From Nymphaea colorata (lineage: Eukaryota; Streptophyta; Magnoliopsida; Nymphaeales; Nymphaeaceae): 64,000 nt of DNA. The DNA lies in NCBI RefSeq assembly GCF_008831285.2, contig NC_045141.1, positions 4,729,224 through 4,793,223 of the forward strand, read 5' to 3'. Positions 46,493-57,214 of the stretch are shown here, one piece after another. The first letter of the stretch is position 1. Each line of letters starts with the position of its first letter. A model generated the notes under the pieces. It saw nothing but the letters and a program-made list of their open reading frames with translations. It searched no databases and was not told where the DNA came from. Position numbers and translations under genes: made by a program.

Positions 46493-47079
46493 ATTTAGAA
46501 CTGAAGTCCTATATATGTATGATACAAAAGTGTCTTAAAAGAATTCAAACATGTATCCATATTTTTTCTATGGGGCATGTGAGATTTATTGAGTTTCATT
46601 AATTGTATGGTGCAGTGATTTCACAACTTAAGGCCTAATCAAACTTATCTTCCTTCTAATTCTCCAGTGACCTATCTCAATGTTCTCTTAAATGGCTCCT
46701 AAATCGGGTGAATTATTCAGTAGTGCTGATTGTTAACCAGTCTGAAGCCATTAGGTAGAAAGGCATTTATGATTAGGATTGTTTTATACAAGAAAGGAAA
46801 AAAGTTTATAACTTCTGTTAAAAAAAGAAGATCAACTGAAGATTCTTGTTGGTTGAGGACATGCAAACAACAGATGTGTACATGAGCCACACGAACAATG
46901 AATGCATTGTCCATGTAAAATAGTTTATCAATGACCTTTACATTATTGAGCTAGGAACCACTTGTGCATGTCTTTATGTGTGAACTACCAAGTCATGATA
47001 ATTAGATGGATCATGTGTGTTTTCACATCAATAAATATATTTATTGATGTCATATTGCAAACCATAGAAGAGTATACTT

Positions 47080-47108
47080 ATATATATACATATATATATA
47101 TATACATA

Positions 47109-47157
<49 letters not shown>
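47080..47157. repeat. (TA)n microsatellite near the RLK5 splice donor
   Basis: TA repeats with ACATATG interruptions end about 30 bp from the donor at 47187. It sits where about 500 bp present in the RLK4 intron is gone. Confidence 0.95.
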
Positions 47158-47158
<1 letters not shown>

Positions 47159-47938
47159 AAGACAAATAAATCAGAGATGGTATGTACCTGGTGCAATGTA
47201 ACCGTGGTTCCGAGAGTAGCTGTAAGAGTAGAGGAATTCAGACCAACTAGAATCTTTGAAATTCCAAAATCGCCGATCTATGCTGTCTTGTTCTCATCTA
47301 GAAGCACATTACTTGGCTTCAGATCACAATGAACTATAGTCTCCGAGTAACCATGGTGATGATATTCTGAAGCACAAGCCACATCAGTCATGATATCCAA
47401 TCTTTGAAAGAGATTCAAGCGATGGTCACCTAAATATAGACAGACTTATAGGCTGCCAAGGGGCATGTATTGGAGAACTAAAAGCCTTGAAATCTGTTCT
47501 AGAGCCAGACGTAATGACTTTAACGAGGTTTCGGTGCCTGATTTGCCGCAGGACAGTGCAGTCAATGTCCAATGATTTTGGTATCTTACCAGAAAGGTTG
47601 TTATGGTAAGGTCAATAGTGTCAAGGTTTAGCATGTGATCAAGTTGTTCAGAAATGTGACCAACAAATGTGTTCCAAGAGAGATCAAATACTTTAGCATT
47701 TAGAGCTCTGATAATGATGCAGGAAACTCTCCGCTCAACTTGTTTGCAGAGATATCCATGTTTATCATCATAGCAAAATTCCCAAGACCCAAAGGCAGGT
47801 GACCCCAGTGAAGGAGTTGTCCTGCAAGTACAGCACCAACAAGTCCTTCAACTCACAAAGACCAGGCAGTAGTGTTGATGATAAATTGTTTGAGATTAGG
47901 TCTAGGCTTCGCAAACTAGTGATATTATTTATAGAGCT

Positions 47939-48646
47939 TCAAATTGACCCAATTAGAATGTTGTGGTCAATATAAAAAAAAGACATGCTGACCAACTCGT
48001 AAAGTGAGTCTGGAATTGAACCTTCTAATGCATTGCCAGAAAGACCTAATGTTTGTAACCTGTTCATTGATCCTATATTTGGTGGAACGAGTCCTTTTAT
48101 TTTGTTGAATCTCAAATCTAACAAAATTAAATTGGTCAAGTTGGCTAAGGCCAATGGGATAGTACCTTCAACCAGATTGGAGGAAAGCACAAGTTTCCAC
48201 AAGTTTGTTGTCAGATTTCCAATAGAGACAGGAAGAGTGCCGTTCAAAAGGTTTTGTGATAGATGAACTTTCTGTAGCATTCGACACTTGGTGAAGGATG
48301 TGAGAATGGTGAGCTCACGACTGCCATGGGCATTGGTCAACATATTTCCCCAAAGGTAAAGGTACTTGAGTTGTGTAAGACTACCCAATTCTAATGGTAT
48401 CTGCCCACTAAATTGATTGCTTTCTGCAGTAAGAAGTTGAAGTCTTGTAGCATTAGAAAAATAAGCCGGGAGAGGGCCATCAAAATTGTTTGTACCCGCA
48501 TAGAGTTGTTGGAGATTGGGCAGGAAGTGGCCAGCATCTTTTGGGAGATGCCCTGTTAGTGGATTGGTCGTGAAACTCAAAGTCTGAAGAGCGGATAGGT
48601 TAAACAAGCTGTCAGGCAGTGTACCGGTGAGATTGTACATTTCCAC
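47939..48646 (-). pseudogene. RLK5 open segment: middle LRR array
   Basis: 235 codons of LRRs: NLTGTLPDSLFNLS, GHLPKDAGHFLPNLQQLYAG, GQIPLELGSLTQLKYLYLWG, ELTILTSFTKC, LLNGTLPVSIGNLTTNLWKL, GTIPLALANLTNLILLDLRF. It is the longest unbroken version of the array deleted from RLK4. Confidence 0.85.
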
Positions 48647-48657
48647 ACTAAAGAATC

Positions 48658-49347
48658 TTAATGGGTTATGCTTCCCAAGTCGGAAGGAATCTTCCGGTGC
48701 ATATGATTTTGACCAATATTAAGGAGCTCCAGCTTTGAGAGGTTGGAAAAAGTGACTGGAATGGTGCCTGTGAGCCTGTTACCATAAAGGTTTATGTGCT
48801 TGAGTTCCAGCAAACTGCCTAGGAACTCCGGAATGCTTTCATAGAATTCATTTTCTGTTGCCGAAAGTACTTGGAGGCGACGACAATGGCTCAGCGTTTG
48901 CGGGATCAACCCTTCAAAATTGTTTTTGCTTATGATAAGATTCTCTAACAGAGGGAGACGACTAAAATCAACGAAAAGTTGACCATGGAAACTGTCGGTC
49001 GAGAGATCAAGAACCTGTAAGAAGGAGAGATTGCTGTTGTATGGCGAGAGAGTACCTTCAAGTGCCTTTTTGGAGAGGTTTAGAGCAACTACCCTTTGTG
49101 AACCACAACCGCATGAAACTCCAGTCCAGTCGCAGAAGGAGATGTTGGAATTCCAATTTGATAACACATTATGAGGGTTTTTAGTGACGAGGAATTTGAA
49201 AGACAGCAATGCGAATTGATCAGTCACATTGCTCAGAGAAACAGGGGCTGAGGGCACCTCCCCTTGGCTGAGAACCACAAAGAAGGCAAAGGAGGAGAAA
49301 CACAAAAGAAACCCAAGCAGCTGAGGTGACCGGCCAGTGGTTGCCAT
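48658..49347 (-). pseudogene. RLK5 open segment: signal peptide, N-cap, first LRRs
   Basis: 229 codons from ATG 49347: MATTGRSPQLLGFLLC with a hydrophobic core to VVLSQ, N-cap VTDQFALLSFKFLVTKN, SNISFCDWTGVSC with the paired Cys of LRRNT, then six LRR-like repeats. The stop at 48658 is produced by a one-base loss after GSITH. It is the only copy with an intact N-terminus, so a secreted LRR fragment is conceivable but unproven. Confidence 0.85.
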
Positions 49348-51164
49348 GCCCTCCAATTTTCTATGCAAAACATGCACGAACCGAAGAAGAAGCTAGGTCT
49401 TTAATTTATGTATGGATTCACTTCTAGAAAAGTTGTGTGTTTTTTTAGAAATTGAAGAAGACTCAGGTTTACTGCTTTGCAACATATTGCTTCACAATTC
49501 CCAATCCAGCCGCATGACTAATGGTTACATCAATGAGGCTTTTCTTGGCCGCCCTTATCTTATCTTCCTTGACCACTTTTCCACTCTATTCAGTCCCAAA
49601 TCAAAGTTGTCAATTTGAACTTCTCTTTTTTTCTTTTAGATTGCCAAAGCTGCGTTCGACCATAGTCACAAATATCGTTTTTGCCTTTTAAATGGAGCAG
49701 TTTTTCTCAACGATGAGCTTAAAAAAAAGATAAAAATAATGGGAAAATATGGTACATTTTTAGAAAAAATTGAAAAAATTTAAAAGTCAGAGAAAAATCA
49801 AATAAATGAGAAACTAATAAGGTCAGATTAAAAAAACAGATAAGAAATAAACAAGACTTAGAAAGTGGAAACAAGCAGTTTGACAATAAAAAGGAGTGAA
49901 AAAATGCCTAAAGTGAAAAAAGACTAAATCAATTTGATTCAATCAACCTGTTATTGTTTTTTTATTAGTTTTTATATCTTGTTCAAGATTTAGAAAGTGG
50001 AAAGAAGCAGTTTGACAATTTAATATTTTGTTTTGACTTGCAACTACATCATCTAAATCACCGGACTGAAGTTATGCCAACTTTATCCACTCGTTTCAAA
50101 AGCTGATTTTTTTCAGCATCGCACTCACACTGTTGTATTCAATATGAATGCCTGCTGATTCATATATTGATAAAAAACTAATGAAAAACATTTTTTTAAG
50201 CAGGTGGACTGGATCGAATTGACTTAGCGAAGACTTGAAGCAACCGGCCGATTCAAGGCAATAATATTTCTGACTAATCCGATCCAGTCCTTGCTCAACT
50301 ATTCACTGTTTAGGTTGCTGATAAAGGATTGACCATTGTGTTGATATGTCAACGGATTCTTCACTACAGGTGGCAGCCATGTCTACATCCCCTACTTGGG
50401 TCATGCAGATCGATGATTGGCAAGTGTAGATGTTCAGATTTGTGTTGTAGTTTAGAAGCCCGAGCATTGAGTCCCCAATTTGTTCAGGGGCCTCATACAG
50501 GGAAGCCCCTCTTTATGTATTCAAAGAACAGATAAAGGAGGTCATCAGGAAATGAATTTAGGACAGTAACATAGCTTTTGATTGTTTTGGAAAGAAAATT
50601 TGTAAAAATCCATCAGAATAAATGATAAAATGTTGCTTTTGATTTTTTATTTTGACGATCACAGCAAAGCATGAGGAGCCTCCCAAGTAGCAATTTAACG
50701 TTAACTGGGTCCCCAACAGAGACACGGTTCTAATTAAGAATCCACGCCTAAATCTTTCCTATATATACAGTATTGGTGGACCCACGAACTCTGGGAAATC
50801 TAATGTTGGTGTACAAATGCCGAAAGAGAGAGAGAGAGAAAAAAAGTGACTGCGAGATTTTCCTTCATTCCAATTTTCACTACAGACTTGGTCAGAAACT
50901 TGCAGCTGGGGGGCGTTCACACACAGACGGGGGAGTACAATAGGGGTTTGCTTTGAGGAATTTAATTGGCCATCAAGTTCTTTGGTGTTCTTTGACCAGA
51001 CTACCACACCTAACATAACATTAAAGAAGCTCTAATCTTTAGTTTGGTTCCTTGTTTATTGATAAAGGACCACAGCTCACACGTCATGGTGATTGTATAA
51101 AGCAGATACAGATGACAAATTGCAACCCCTCTGGCCTGGGAGTTGGGCGGAGTTCATATATATT
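49348..51164. other. RLK5 upstream flank and unmatched sequence, no gene seen
   Basis: 49400-49920 matches the RLK1 and RLK3 flanks; 50190-50305 matches 9640-9760. 50306-51164 has no counterpart in the RLK1 block. Overlapping short open frames (50329-50535 plus, 50759-51016 minus) have no recognisable domain. Confidence 0.55.
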
Positions 51165-51255
51165 AAGCAGCTAGTTATAGGCATGACTACCATTTACATG
51201 TCTCCAAAATTCAAAAACTAAGATAAAAACAGAATTTCATTGGCATTTGCATGGA

Positions 51256-51480
51256 TCAAACATCTATTCTATGGAAATTTAACACTTCAACCAAGTTCAG
51301 AAATGGTTGCTCGGTTATGCTGGAACTTTTGAATTCATTAAAGAACTTTGGGATTAATTTGAGGCAGGTAATGCATCCTGTTACTGCTTGATCAGGTGCA
51401 AGAAAGAAACATTCAACAGTCAACCACAGAATCACCACCAAATTTCTCAAAACAGAAGTGAAAGAAATGCTCTCTGCCAT
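51256..51480 (-). CDS. Short putative secreted peptide, copy 2
   Basis: 74 codons starting MAESISFTSVLRNLVV with a hydrophobic stretch (VVILWLTVECFFLA), then TGCITC and KLIPKFFNEFKS. This is the counterpart of 10663-10851, open over the whole shared length. The apparent signal peptide and CxxC are kept; many differences are conservative (Leu/Phe, Val/Ile, Lys/Gln), but Pro/Trp and Ser/Leu are not. It could be the first exon of a longer gene or a decaying one. Function unknown. Confidence 0.4.
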   Translation of the reverse strand: MAESISFTSVLRNLVVILWLTVECFFLAPDQAVTGCITCLKLIPKFFNEFKSSSITEQPFLNLVEVLNFHRIDV

Positions 51481-52596
51481 TTTATTGTCTTACCTTGTTA
51501 GTCAAAAGCAGAATTTATGTTGCATGAACAGCATGCTGCGGATTAAGTCCCCTGCATTTGCTAAGCTAAATCAATCTGTGCAACGGAGAAAGATCAGCAG
51601 ATTAATGCTGATATTCACAGTGATGTTTTGCCTAGAATTGACTCAACCCATAAAAGCACACAAAAGGAAACAAGCCAAAAGAAACAGAATTACTTGACAT
51701 AAGACTGAAGGAGCCAAAAGGCATAACTTGATAATCATTTCTTAGGTGACTTATAGCATAACCAGTACTCAACATTACTTACACAAGCATATCAGTGCTG
51801 TATATGTTAGAATGTGTGTCAGAACCCAACTATAGTTTCAAAATTTTAACAGAGGCGCAAATAGGATTTTCAATTTTTTATCAGTCAAACTAAAATTTAT
51901 GAAATTTACATATCAATGTTTGAATTTTTTAAAATTTGATGGTGAGGGGCCAAGGCCCCTGCCGGCACCCTGCCTCCATCCCTGGTGTGTGTAGTAACTG
52001 TGGGTCTGTCTAACTTACTACTAACAATCTTGGCTTGATATACAATATCTTGTTAGATATTGTGGAATTTTAATAGTCACTGGTTATATCTCAAAGCATT
52101 AACATAGCTTAAAGATTTAGGCAAAAGCCAAAAAACCAACAATCGAAAATCATAGCAACAAAAGAACGTGAACCTAATAAGCTTTTTTTTGGCAATGTTT
52201 CGTAACAAATTTTATTGATGTTTTAATCAATTAAATGGATTTCAATTTTATCAAAGTGCTTCCTGAATGTTGCTTGTCACATTTAGGCCTGTACATGAGT
52301 ATAAAAATTCAATCACGAAATTAGTATGCTTCACATATATTTCTGATGCTCATATCTTGCTTCAACCGAGTAATCAAACCTGGTGATTGGTCATAGAGAT
52401 TATAGATGATAATTAATCACTGAGTTGATCTGACCATCACATACAGATTCTAGTATTTGGATCCCTATGTTACTGGAATGACAAAAATCCAGCATCCATA
52501 AGCTAAAGCACACAAATAAGCAATTATTTCACATAAGAATCTAAAAATATCCCAATCATATATACCTATGGAAGATAAGTAGCTGATGCAAGCCAA
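51481..52596. repeat. Part of the second block copy (matches 10852-12127)
   Basis: Same order as the first block copy with small indels and without the poly(T) tract. No gene. Confidence 0.8.
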
Positions 52597-52925
52597 TTAA
52601 GAAATTGGATCGGATTCGGGTTTAAGAAACGACATCTGACTGGATCCTGATTCATATTTGGATGTACATATATATCCAACTGGATTTGGATTCAGATTCA
52701 GATATAGATTGGATTTAAGTTTAAATAAAAATCTTATATTCAAATGCTCTTGCATTTTAAAAATCAGCCAGAATTTATTCAAAATTCGAATTCAGAATGT
52801 GATATTGGATTTTAGATCCATTGTTTGTATTCTAATCAGAATTTGAATATGGATATGTTAATATCTAAAAAAACAGATATAGTTCAAGATGTATCCTATT
52901 TGAATCTGATACATTAACATCCCTG
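52597..52925. mobile_element. GATTCAGATT-family element, left-truncated
   Basis: It matches 12618-12947 and ends TTAACATCCCTG. The deletion that removed its left end also removed about 400 bp of flank. Confidence 0.65.
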
Positions 52926-53090
52926 CTCCCAACTCCAATCCCAGGACTCCAGAAAGACAATAAATAACAAAAGATACAAACCGCTCAAATTATTCCCTAC
53001 TGGCCTACAAGTGTCATATAATAGAGATAGCTAATAAGAAACTTTGGTAGATAATCATAATTTAAAACTCTATCATATACGTGTATGTAC

Positions 53091-53091
<1 letters not shown>

Positions 53092-53121
<30 letters not shown>

Positions 53122-53170
53122 TCTTTCTCTGTCTCTCTCTCTCTCTCTCTTTATATATATATATATATCA
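53092..53170. repeat. (GT)n(CT)n(TA)n compound microsatellite
   Basis: GT, then CT, then TA runs in succession. Confidence 0.95.
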
Positions 53171-53254
53171 CAGTCATAGAAAACGTGTTTTTTTAAAAAA
53201 AACTCAAAAAAAATGCAATAAATTAAGTAGCCTTTTAAAACTTTAAAAAACAGC

Positions 53255-53616
53255 ATTATTTGAAAAAAACGTTAAAAATGGAAAAATACGTTTTAACCTG
53301 TTTTTAACGTTTTTTTTTACTTTTTCACTTTCTTCATTTTTTTCAATTTTTTTAATGCCAAACAGTTTTTTTTTTCATTTTCTATTTTTTATTTGTTGCA
53401 AATATGTTTATCTTTTCGTGTTTGAGTTATTAGTTACTAACATATTTTATTTTTTTCTCATTTTTAGTTTTTAAAATTTTTTAAAAATTTACCATATTTT
53501 TCTCATTTTTTAATTTTTTTCAAGCTCGTCGTATTATACCCGAGAATAACCTTGCCGTTTAAAACACCGTGATGTTATTTGTAACTATGATATATATATA
53601 TATATATATATATAAA
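53255..53616. repeat. T-rich dispersed repeat plus (TA)n tract
   Basis: It matches 12985-13310. The TA tract at 53589-53616 is at the same place as the one at 13291-13308 in the first copy. Confidence 0.6.
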
Positions 53617-53639
53617 GGGCGATTTTGTATTTAAAAAAT

Positions 53640-54690
53640 AGCAAATTATAAATTTATAAATCCTATTTCACATCTTATTTGGCTTAGCAATCAAGTGATC
53701 AACGTTGGTCAAAGCATGTAAATTCAAACAGTCGAATAAAGGAACGAAAATTTGACAAAAGTCAATAAGAATGTGAAATTCATTCATGACATCTCTTATT
53801 GTAAGACGTCATGCAAAGTCTAGACGATGCCAAATGTACATGACCTAGAAATTTGACGATTTAAATCTCCAATCTGATCACATTTTATTTCACTAAAAAA
53901 AAGACTTCACTGCTGCAAATAATATAGGGACTTTCCAAAGTGATAAGAAGAGGTAAGACACTAAATCTAAAACTCTGAATTGATAGGCCACCAAAAGTTT
54001 CAAGGAATCCAATCAATTTGGAAATTCAGTCATAGTTAGGACAGATAAATATAATTATTTAAGCTTTTTACTTACTAAACTTTTAAAAAACCAAAATTTT
54101 TAACAACTGCTACTATTGTGACATTTGGAAAACTTAAGCATATAGAAAAAGATCAAAATTTCGACTTTTCCATGCATTTGCAGAAATTTCCAGAATTTCA
54201 TTTTTTCTTTTTTTTTTGCAAAATATTGTCACAACCAATTTATTGACCAAAGTTTTCAAATCAATGACTAATTGAAATGTTCCAATGCAAAAGTTCTTAA
54301 TTTTTGTCTCCTATATATGGGCCCAGTTGTTTCCTAGTATGAGACGATAAGGGCAACGAGCAAGAACACAAGTTCATCGGAGGATAAAAACAATAATCCA
54401 AACAAATTGTGTAAGAGAGACCCTCAAAACAAAGGAAACCCTGGTACAGGTTGAGTCTTTCGATTTCGACGATGGAAACAATAGGCATGATGTAGGAAGA
54501 AGCCACCCAAGAATGAGGAATGAAATCATAATCCAAGCCAACAGGGGATTGATCGCATTCCCAGTCAGCCTTAAAGGGAATTGATTGCAAGTTAGCAGTC
54601 CATATCAGAGTGGAGTCAGAAATTTTTGTCTTTAAACTTCAACCTTTAAAGAACACTCTAAGTTTAAATTTGAATCTTTAAGGGGCACTT
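53640..54690. repeat. Second copy of the non-coding block
   Basis: It matches 13380-15010 with a deletion of about 500 bp. It ends at AAATTTGAATCTTTAAGG (54685), where unmatched sequence holding the 119-aa gene begins. Confidence 0.8.
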
Positions 54691-55430
54691 TTTTTTCACT
54701 TGTTTTGGAGCTCGAAACCGACAGACGGTTAATAATATATTTTATTTCAAATATATTTCATTTTTATTTTTTGTATTTAGGTCCATCGATTTTCAAGAAA
54801 AACAAGGTTAGTCGTTCTCTTGAGTCCTCCCAACTTCTCCAAGTGTATGGGTGACAACTGTTCACGTTGTTCTTAATGAGCAGGTAGCCGAATAACTTCA
54901 ACTTTTGCCGCCGGCCCAGCAATACCCGAAATTGCGTACGTACCAGCATGCTGGAGCTTGTGAACATTGAGAAATGCTTCCATATTTGGGTTGTGGCCTT
55001 TTGGATATGAGTAATTACTTAAAACTAAATCTGTATCCGATCTGATACTTATATACATCAGAATCTGATTCTGAATCCATTCAGACGTTATTTCTTAATC
55101 AGAGATTAATTTTTTTCTCATATCTGTTTTTTTTTTAACGGTTCAATTACACATACGATCAGGATGGAAAATGACATTTAAAGTCTATCCATCTTACCAA
55201 GTGAATGACGAGGCAGTTCCAATTCTTTTGCTTACATTACATGGAAAGGCATGATATCTAGATAAAGAGGTAGAAAGAGAGAGAGAGAACATATAATTTC
55301 GTGACAAATTGTAAATGATTTTGCAACAATTGTCAAAAACAATAAAGGAATACAGAAAACATATAAGAGAAATGAAGGGGTGGTGAGACTCAAAAGAGGA
55401 GTTCGAGTTGGTAAGGCAATGTTGGTCAAG
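54691..55430. other. Unmatched sequence downstream of the 119-aa gene
   Basis: A minus-strand open segment of higher GC lies at 54890-54985 (NMEAFLNVHKLQHAGTY, then GIAGPAAKVEVIRLPAH and stop) with a GTACGT that could be a donor. It could be a further exon or a fragment; no link to the neighbour gene was found. 55020-55110 resembles a decayed GATTCAGATT element. Confidence 0.3.
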
Positions 55431-56065
55431 CTAATGTTCCTGATAAGGCTTGGACGCTCCTTTAAGCCAAAACTCCCTTCGAGTGGGATCCGTTAGAGCC
55501 ACAAAGACGGGTAGCCTTCGCTTGTTGCAGGCCACATCAGCATTGGGATTGATAACTGCGTCCACCATGGCCTCGAATTCCTCCATCTGAGGCATTATCT
55601 TCTTCTCCTCTTCGCTTGGCATCACTCCCTCAGGTGTGCTTAATCCTTGAGTGCTCACCTTAGGTCTGCTGACCTACCCAAATGCAGAAGGCACAAATCA
55701 ATTCTTTGAAAACGTCACTGGTTTCATAATTTGTCGCGAAGTATGAATGGTTAACATGCTTCAGTAGGCCTAGTAACAATAGTGTTTTCTTAAACCATAC
55801 CTCGGGCTTGTTCCTCTGAGGCACCGGCCCCAGCTCCTGCTTCCCGCTTGCAAACTGCAACCACATAGGCATGAGAATGAACTATTAGAACCACATATCA
55901 CATATGCTAGTGCAGATATAACTAAGCAAATGCATGCACACTCTACCAGCCTCCTATGGAAGAAGAGTTAAAACATGGAAACAAAAAAACTGAAGCATGT
56001 ACCTGGTTGTGGTTGGGCGTCTTGATGCCTACATCCACGGGAAAGGGAGCTTTCTCTTTATTCAT
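55431..56065 (-). CDS. Three-exon gene for a 119-aa protein of unknown function
   Basis: Exon 1 is 56065-56003 (21 codons), exon 2 55854-55801 (18 codons), exon 3 55673-55431 (80 codons plus TAG). Both introns are GT-AG and phase 0: donor CCAG|GTACAT to acceptor GTTGCAG|TTTGC, and donor CGAG|GTATGG to acceptor GGGTAG|GTCAG after a T-rich tract. The joined frame is open. The protein is hydrophilic with no signal peptide or membrane segment; it starts MNKEKAPFPVDVG, has a Glu-rich middle (PSEEEKKIMPQMEEFEAMV) and ends in a basic, Trp-containing stretch (RREFWLKGASKPYQEH). Exonic GC content is clearly above the surroundings. I do not recognise the family. The alternative is a fragment of a larger gene. 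Confidence 0.55.
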
Positions 56066-56098
56066 TCTCTGATGTTCTTGAGAGAAGATGGACCCTCA

Positions 56099-56105
56099 TT
56101 ATATA
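56099..56105 (-). promoter_or_regulatory. TATA box of the 119-aa gene
   Basis: TATATAA on the minus strand, 33 bp before the proposed ATG. The usual TATA-to-start spacing would leave a leader of only a few bases, so either the leader is very short or the motif is fortuitous. Confidence 0.35.
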
Positions 56106-56339
56106 GAGAACAGGGCAGACCATTTTAGGTAAGATAATCACGTAACTCCTGGGTGATAAACAAAGTGTCAAGAAAAAAGGGATCAGGTCTCTTGTCAAAA
56201 TCTGTTATTGTTATGCAGACTAAATTTTTTTTGAGAACCCAAAAGAAAATGAACGTTTATCTATTTCAGCATAAACAGAATTTTAGACCAATTAAAATCA
56301 ACGAGACATTCAACATATAACAGCAAGAGGAAGAAAGTC

Positions 56340-57214
56340 GTGTGGCACTGACAACTTAAAGAAACAAATTGAAATATTCATTGTGCCTTTATTTAATTTC
56401 TTCCAAATTGTAATTGGGAAGCAGCATTTAGCTTTTTTAGAGATAGAAATTGTGTATTATCATGATCATGTATACCAAAAATCTTGTAAACCATAACCTT
56501 TTTTTTACTATATATGTTGGTCAAAGGAATCAATAAAAACAAGTTCTCTCCAGCTTTATCTTTCACACTTTCTCTGTTTTCTTCTCTTTTCTCATGGTAT
56601 TTGAGCAAAATGAGAGAGGAAATCCACTGCTCTCTTCCGTTGACTCCAAGAAATCCAATCTTCTGTAGAGAGGTTCTTCAGACACCTGGAATTGGAATAA
56701 TCTTCAGACAACAAATCAGTGCCGGCCTTCCTCTCTGCAGCGAGATACACTTTCGACTCCAGCAAATTTCTCAGGGTCGACTGAATTTCTCTGCTGTGGA
56801 TGTCAGTGACGAGCCCATTGCAGATCCTCACGAATCATATCCAGAAATTTCCTCTCGGCAGCTCCAGTTCTCAGCCTACAGGTTCAGCTGGACAGCAGGT
56901 TCTCTCAACCCTTCACTGAGTCATAAACTTAGGCAGTCATATTTGCTTATGTTCAAAGGCTTTGGCTTCTTCTCTGATTTAAGACGGCAAAAGAGCGTCT
57001 CCAGCAGAGGAAAGAGGGAGGAAACAGAATTAGGGGCTGTCGGACTGTAATGAGGTGGTTTTTTTTTTTTTTGGGCACGCTTTGAGCTATTTCTCTCTTT
57101 TATCTGAGGAGAGCTTGATGGTAATATTCTTATTATCAAAGCAGAAATTCGTGAAGCCTGCTCCGTTCACATCGTACGAACACCACCGAGTCAAGATTCA
57201 TTGAAGATCTGAAG
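56340..57214 (+). other. Possible retroelement leader with a long open frame
   Basis: CTCA|TGGTATTTGAGC near 56594 resembles an LTR end followed by a primer-binding site (TGGTATCAGAGC with two differences). It has a TATA-like ACTATATATG upstream at about 56509. The plus strand is open from 56514 to 57050 (178 codons), but no family is recognised, and Ser/Phe-rich composition is compatible with chance. A second partial TATCAAAGCAG is at about 57136. Confidence 0.3.

Larger units (their letters stand above)
46029..47187 (-). other. RLK5 intron (1159 bp)
   Basis: It matches the RLK4 intron except for two changes: a miniature element is inserted (46212-46492), and about 500 bp next to the donor is missing, with a (TA)n tract at the breakpoint. 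Confidence 0.8.
45668..49347 (-). pseudogene. RLK5: LRR receptor-like kinase with LRR-kinase deletion
   Basis: Exon 1 is 49347 to 47188, then a 1159-bp intron, then exon 2 at 46028 to 45668. It has the best N-terminal half of the cluster. One lost base at about 48650 shifts the frame between LRR segments, and more shifts follow near 47940 and 47810. At about 47577 the sequence runs from an LRR (SHNNLSGKIPKSL-like) directly into the kinase alpha-C area (DIDCTVLRQIRHRN). The last LRR, C-cap, membrane helix, Gly-loop and ATP-binding Lys are therefore deleted. Two bases are missing near 47205, just before the splice donor, and exon 2 has a 2-base loss near 45846. It is not functional as a receptor kinase. 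Confidence 0.87.

Noticed and set aside
48033-48266. Plus-strand open frame opposite RLK5, similar to one at 21039-21272
   Set aside because: The resemblance comes from the antisense of the same LRRs, not from a conserved gene.
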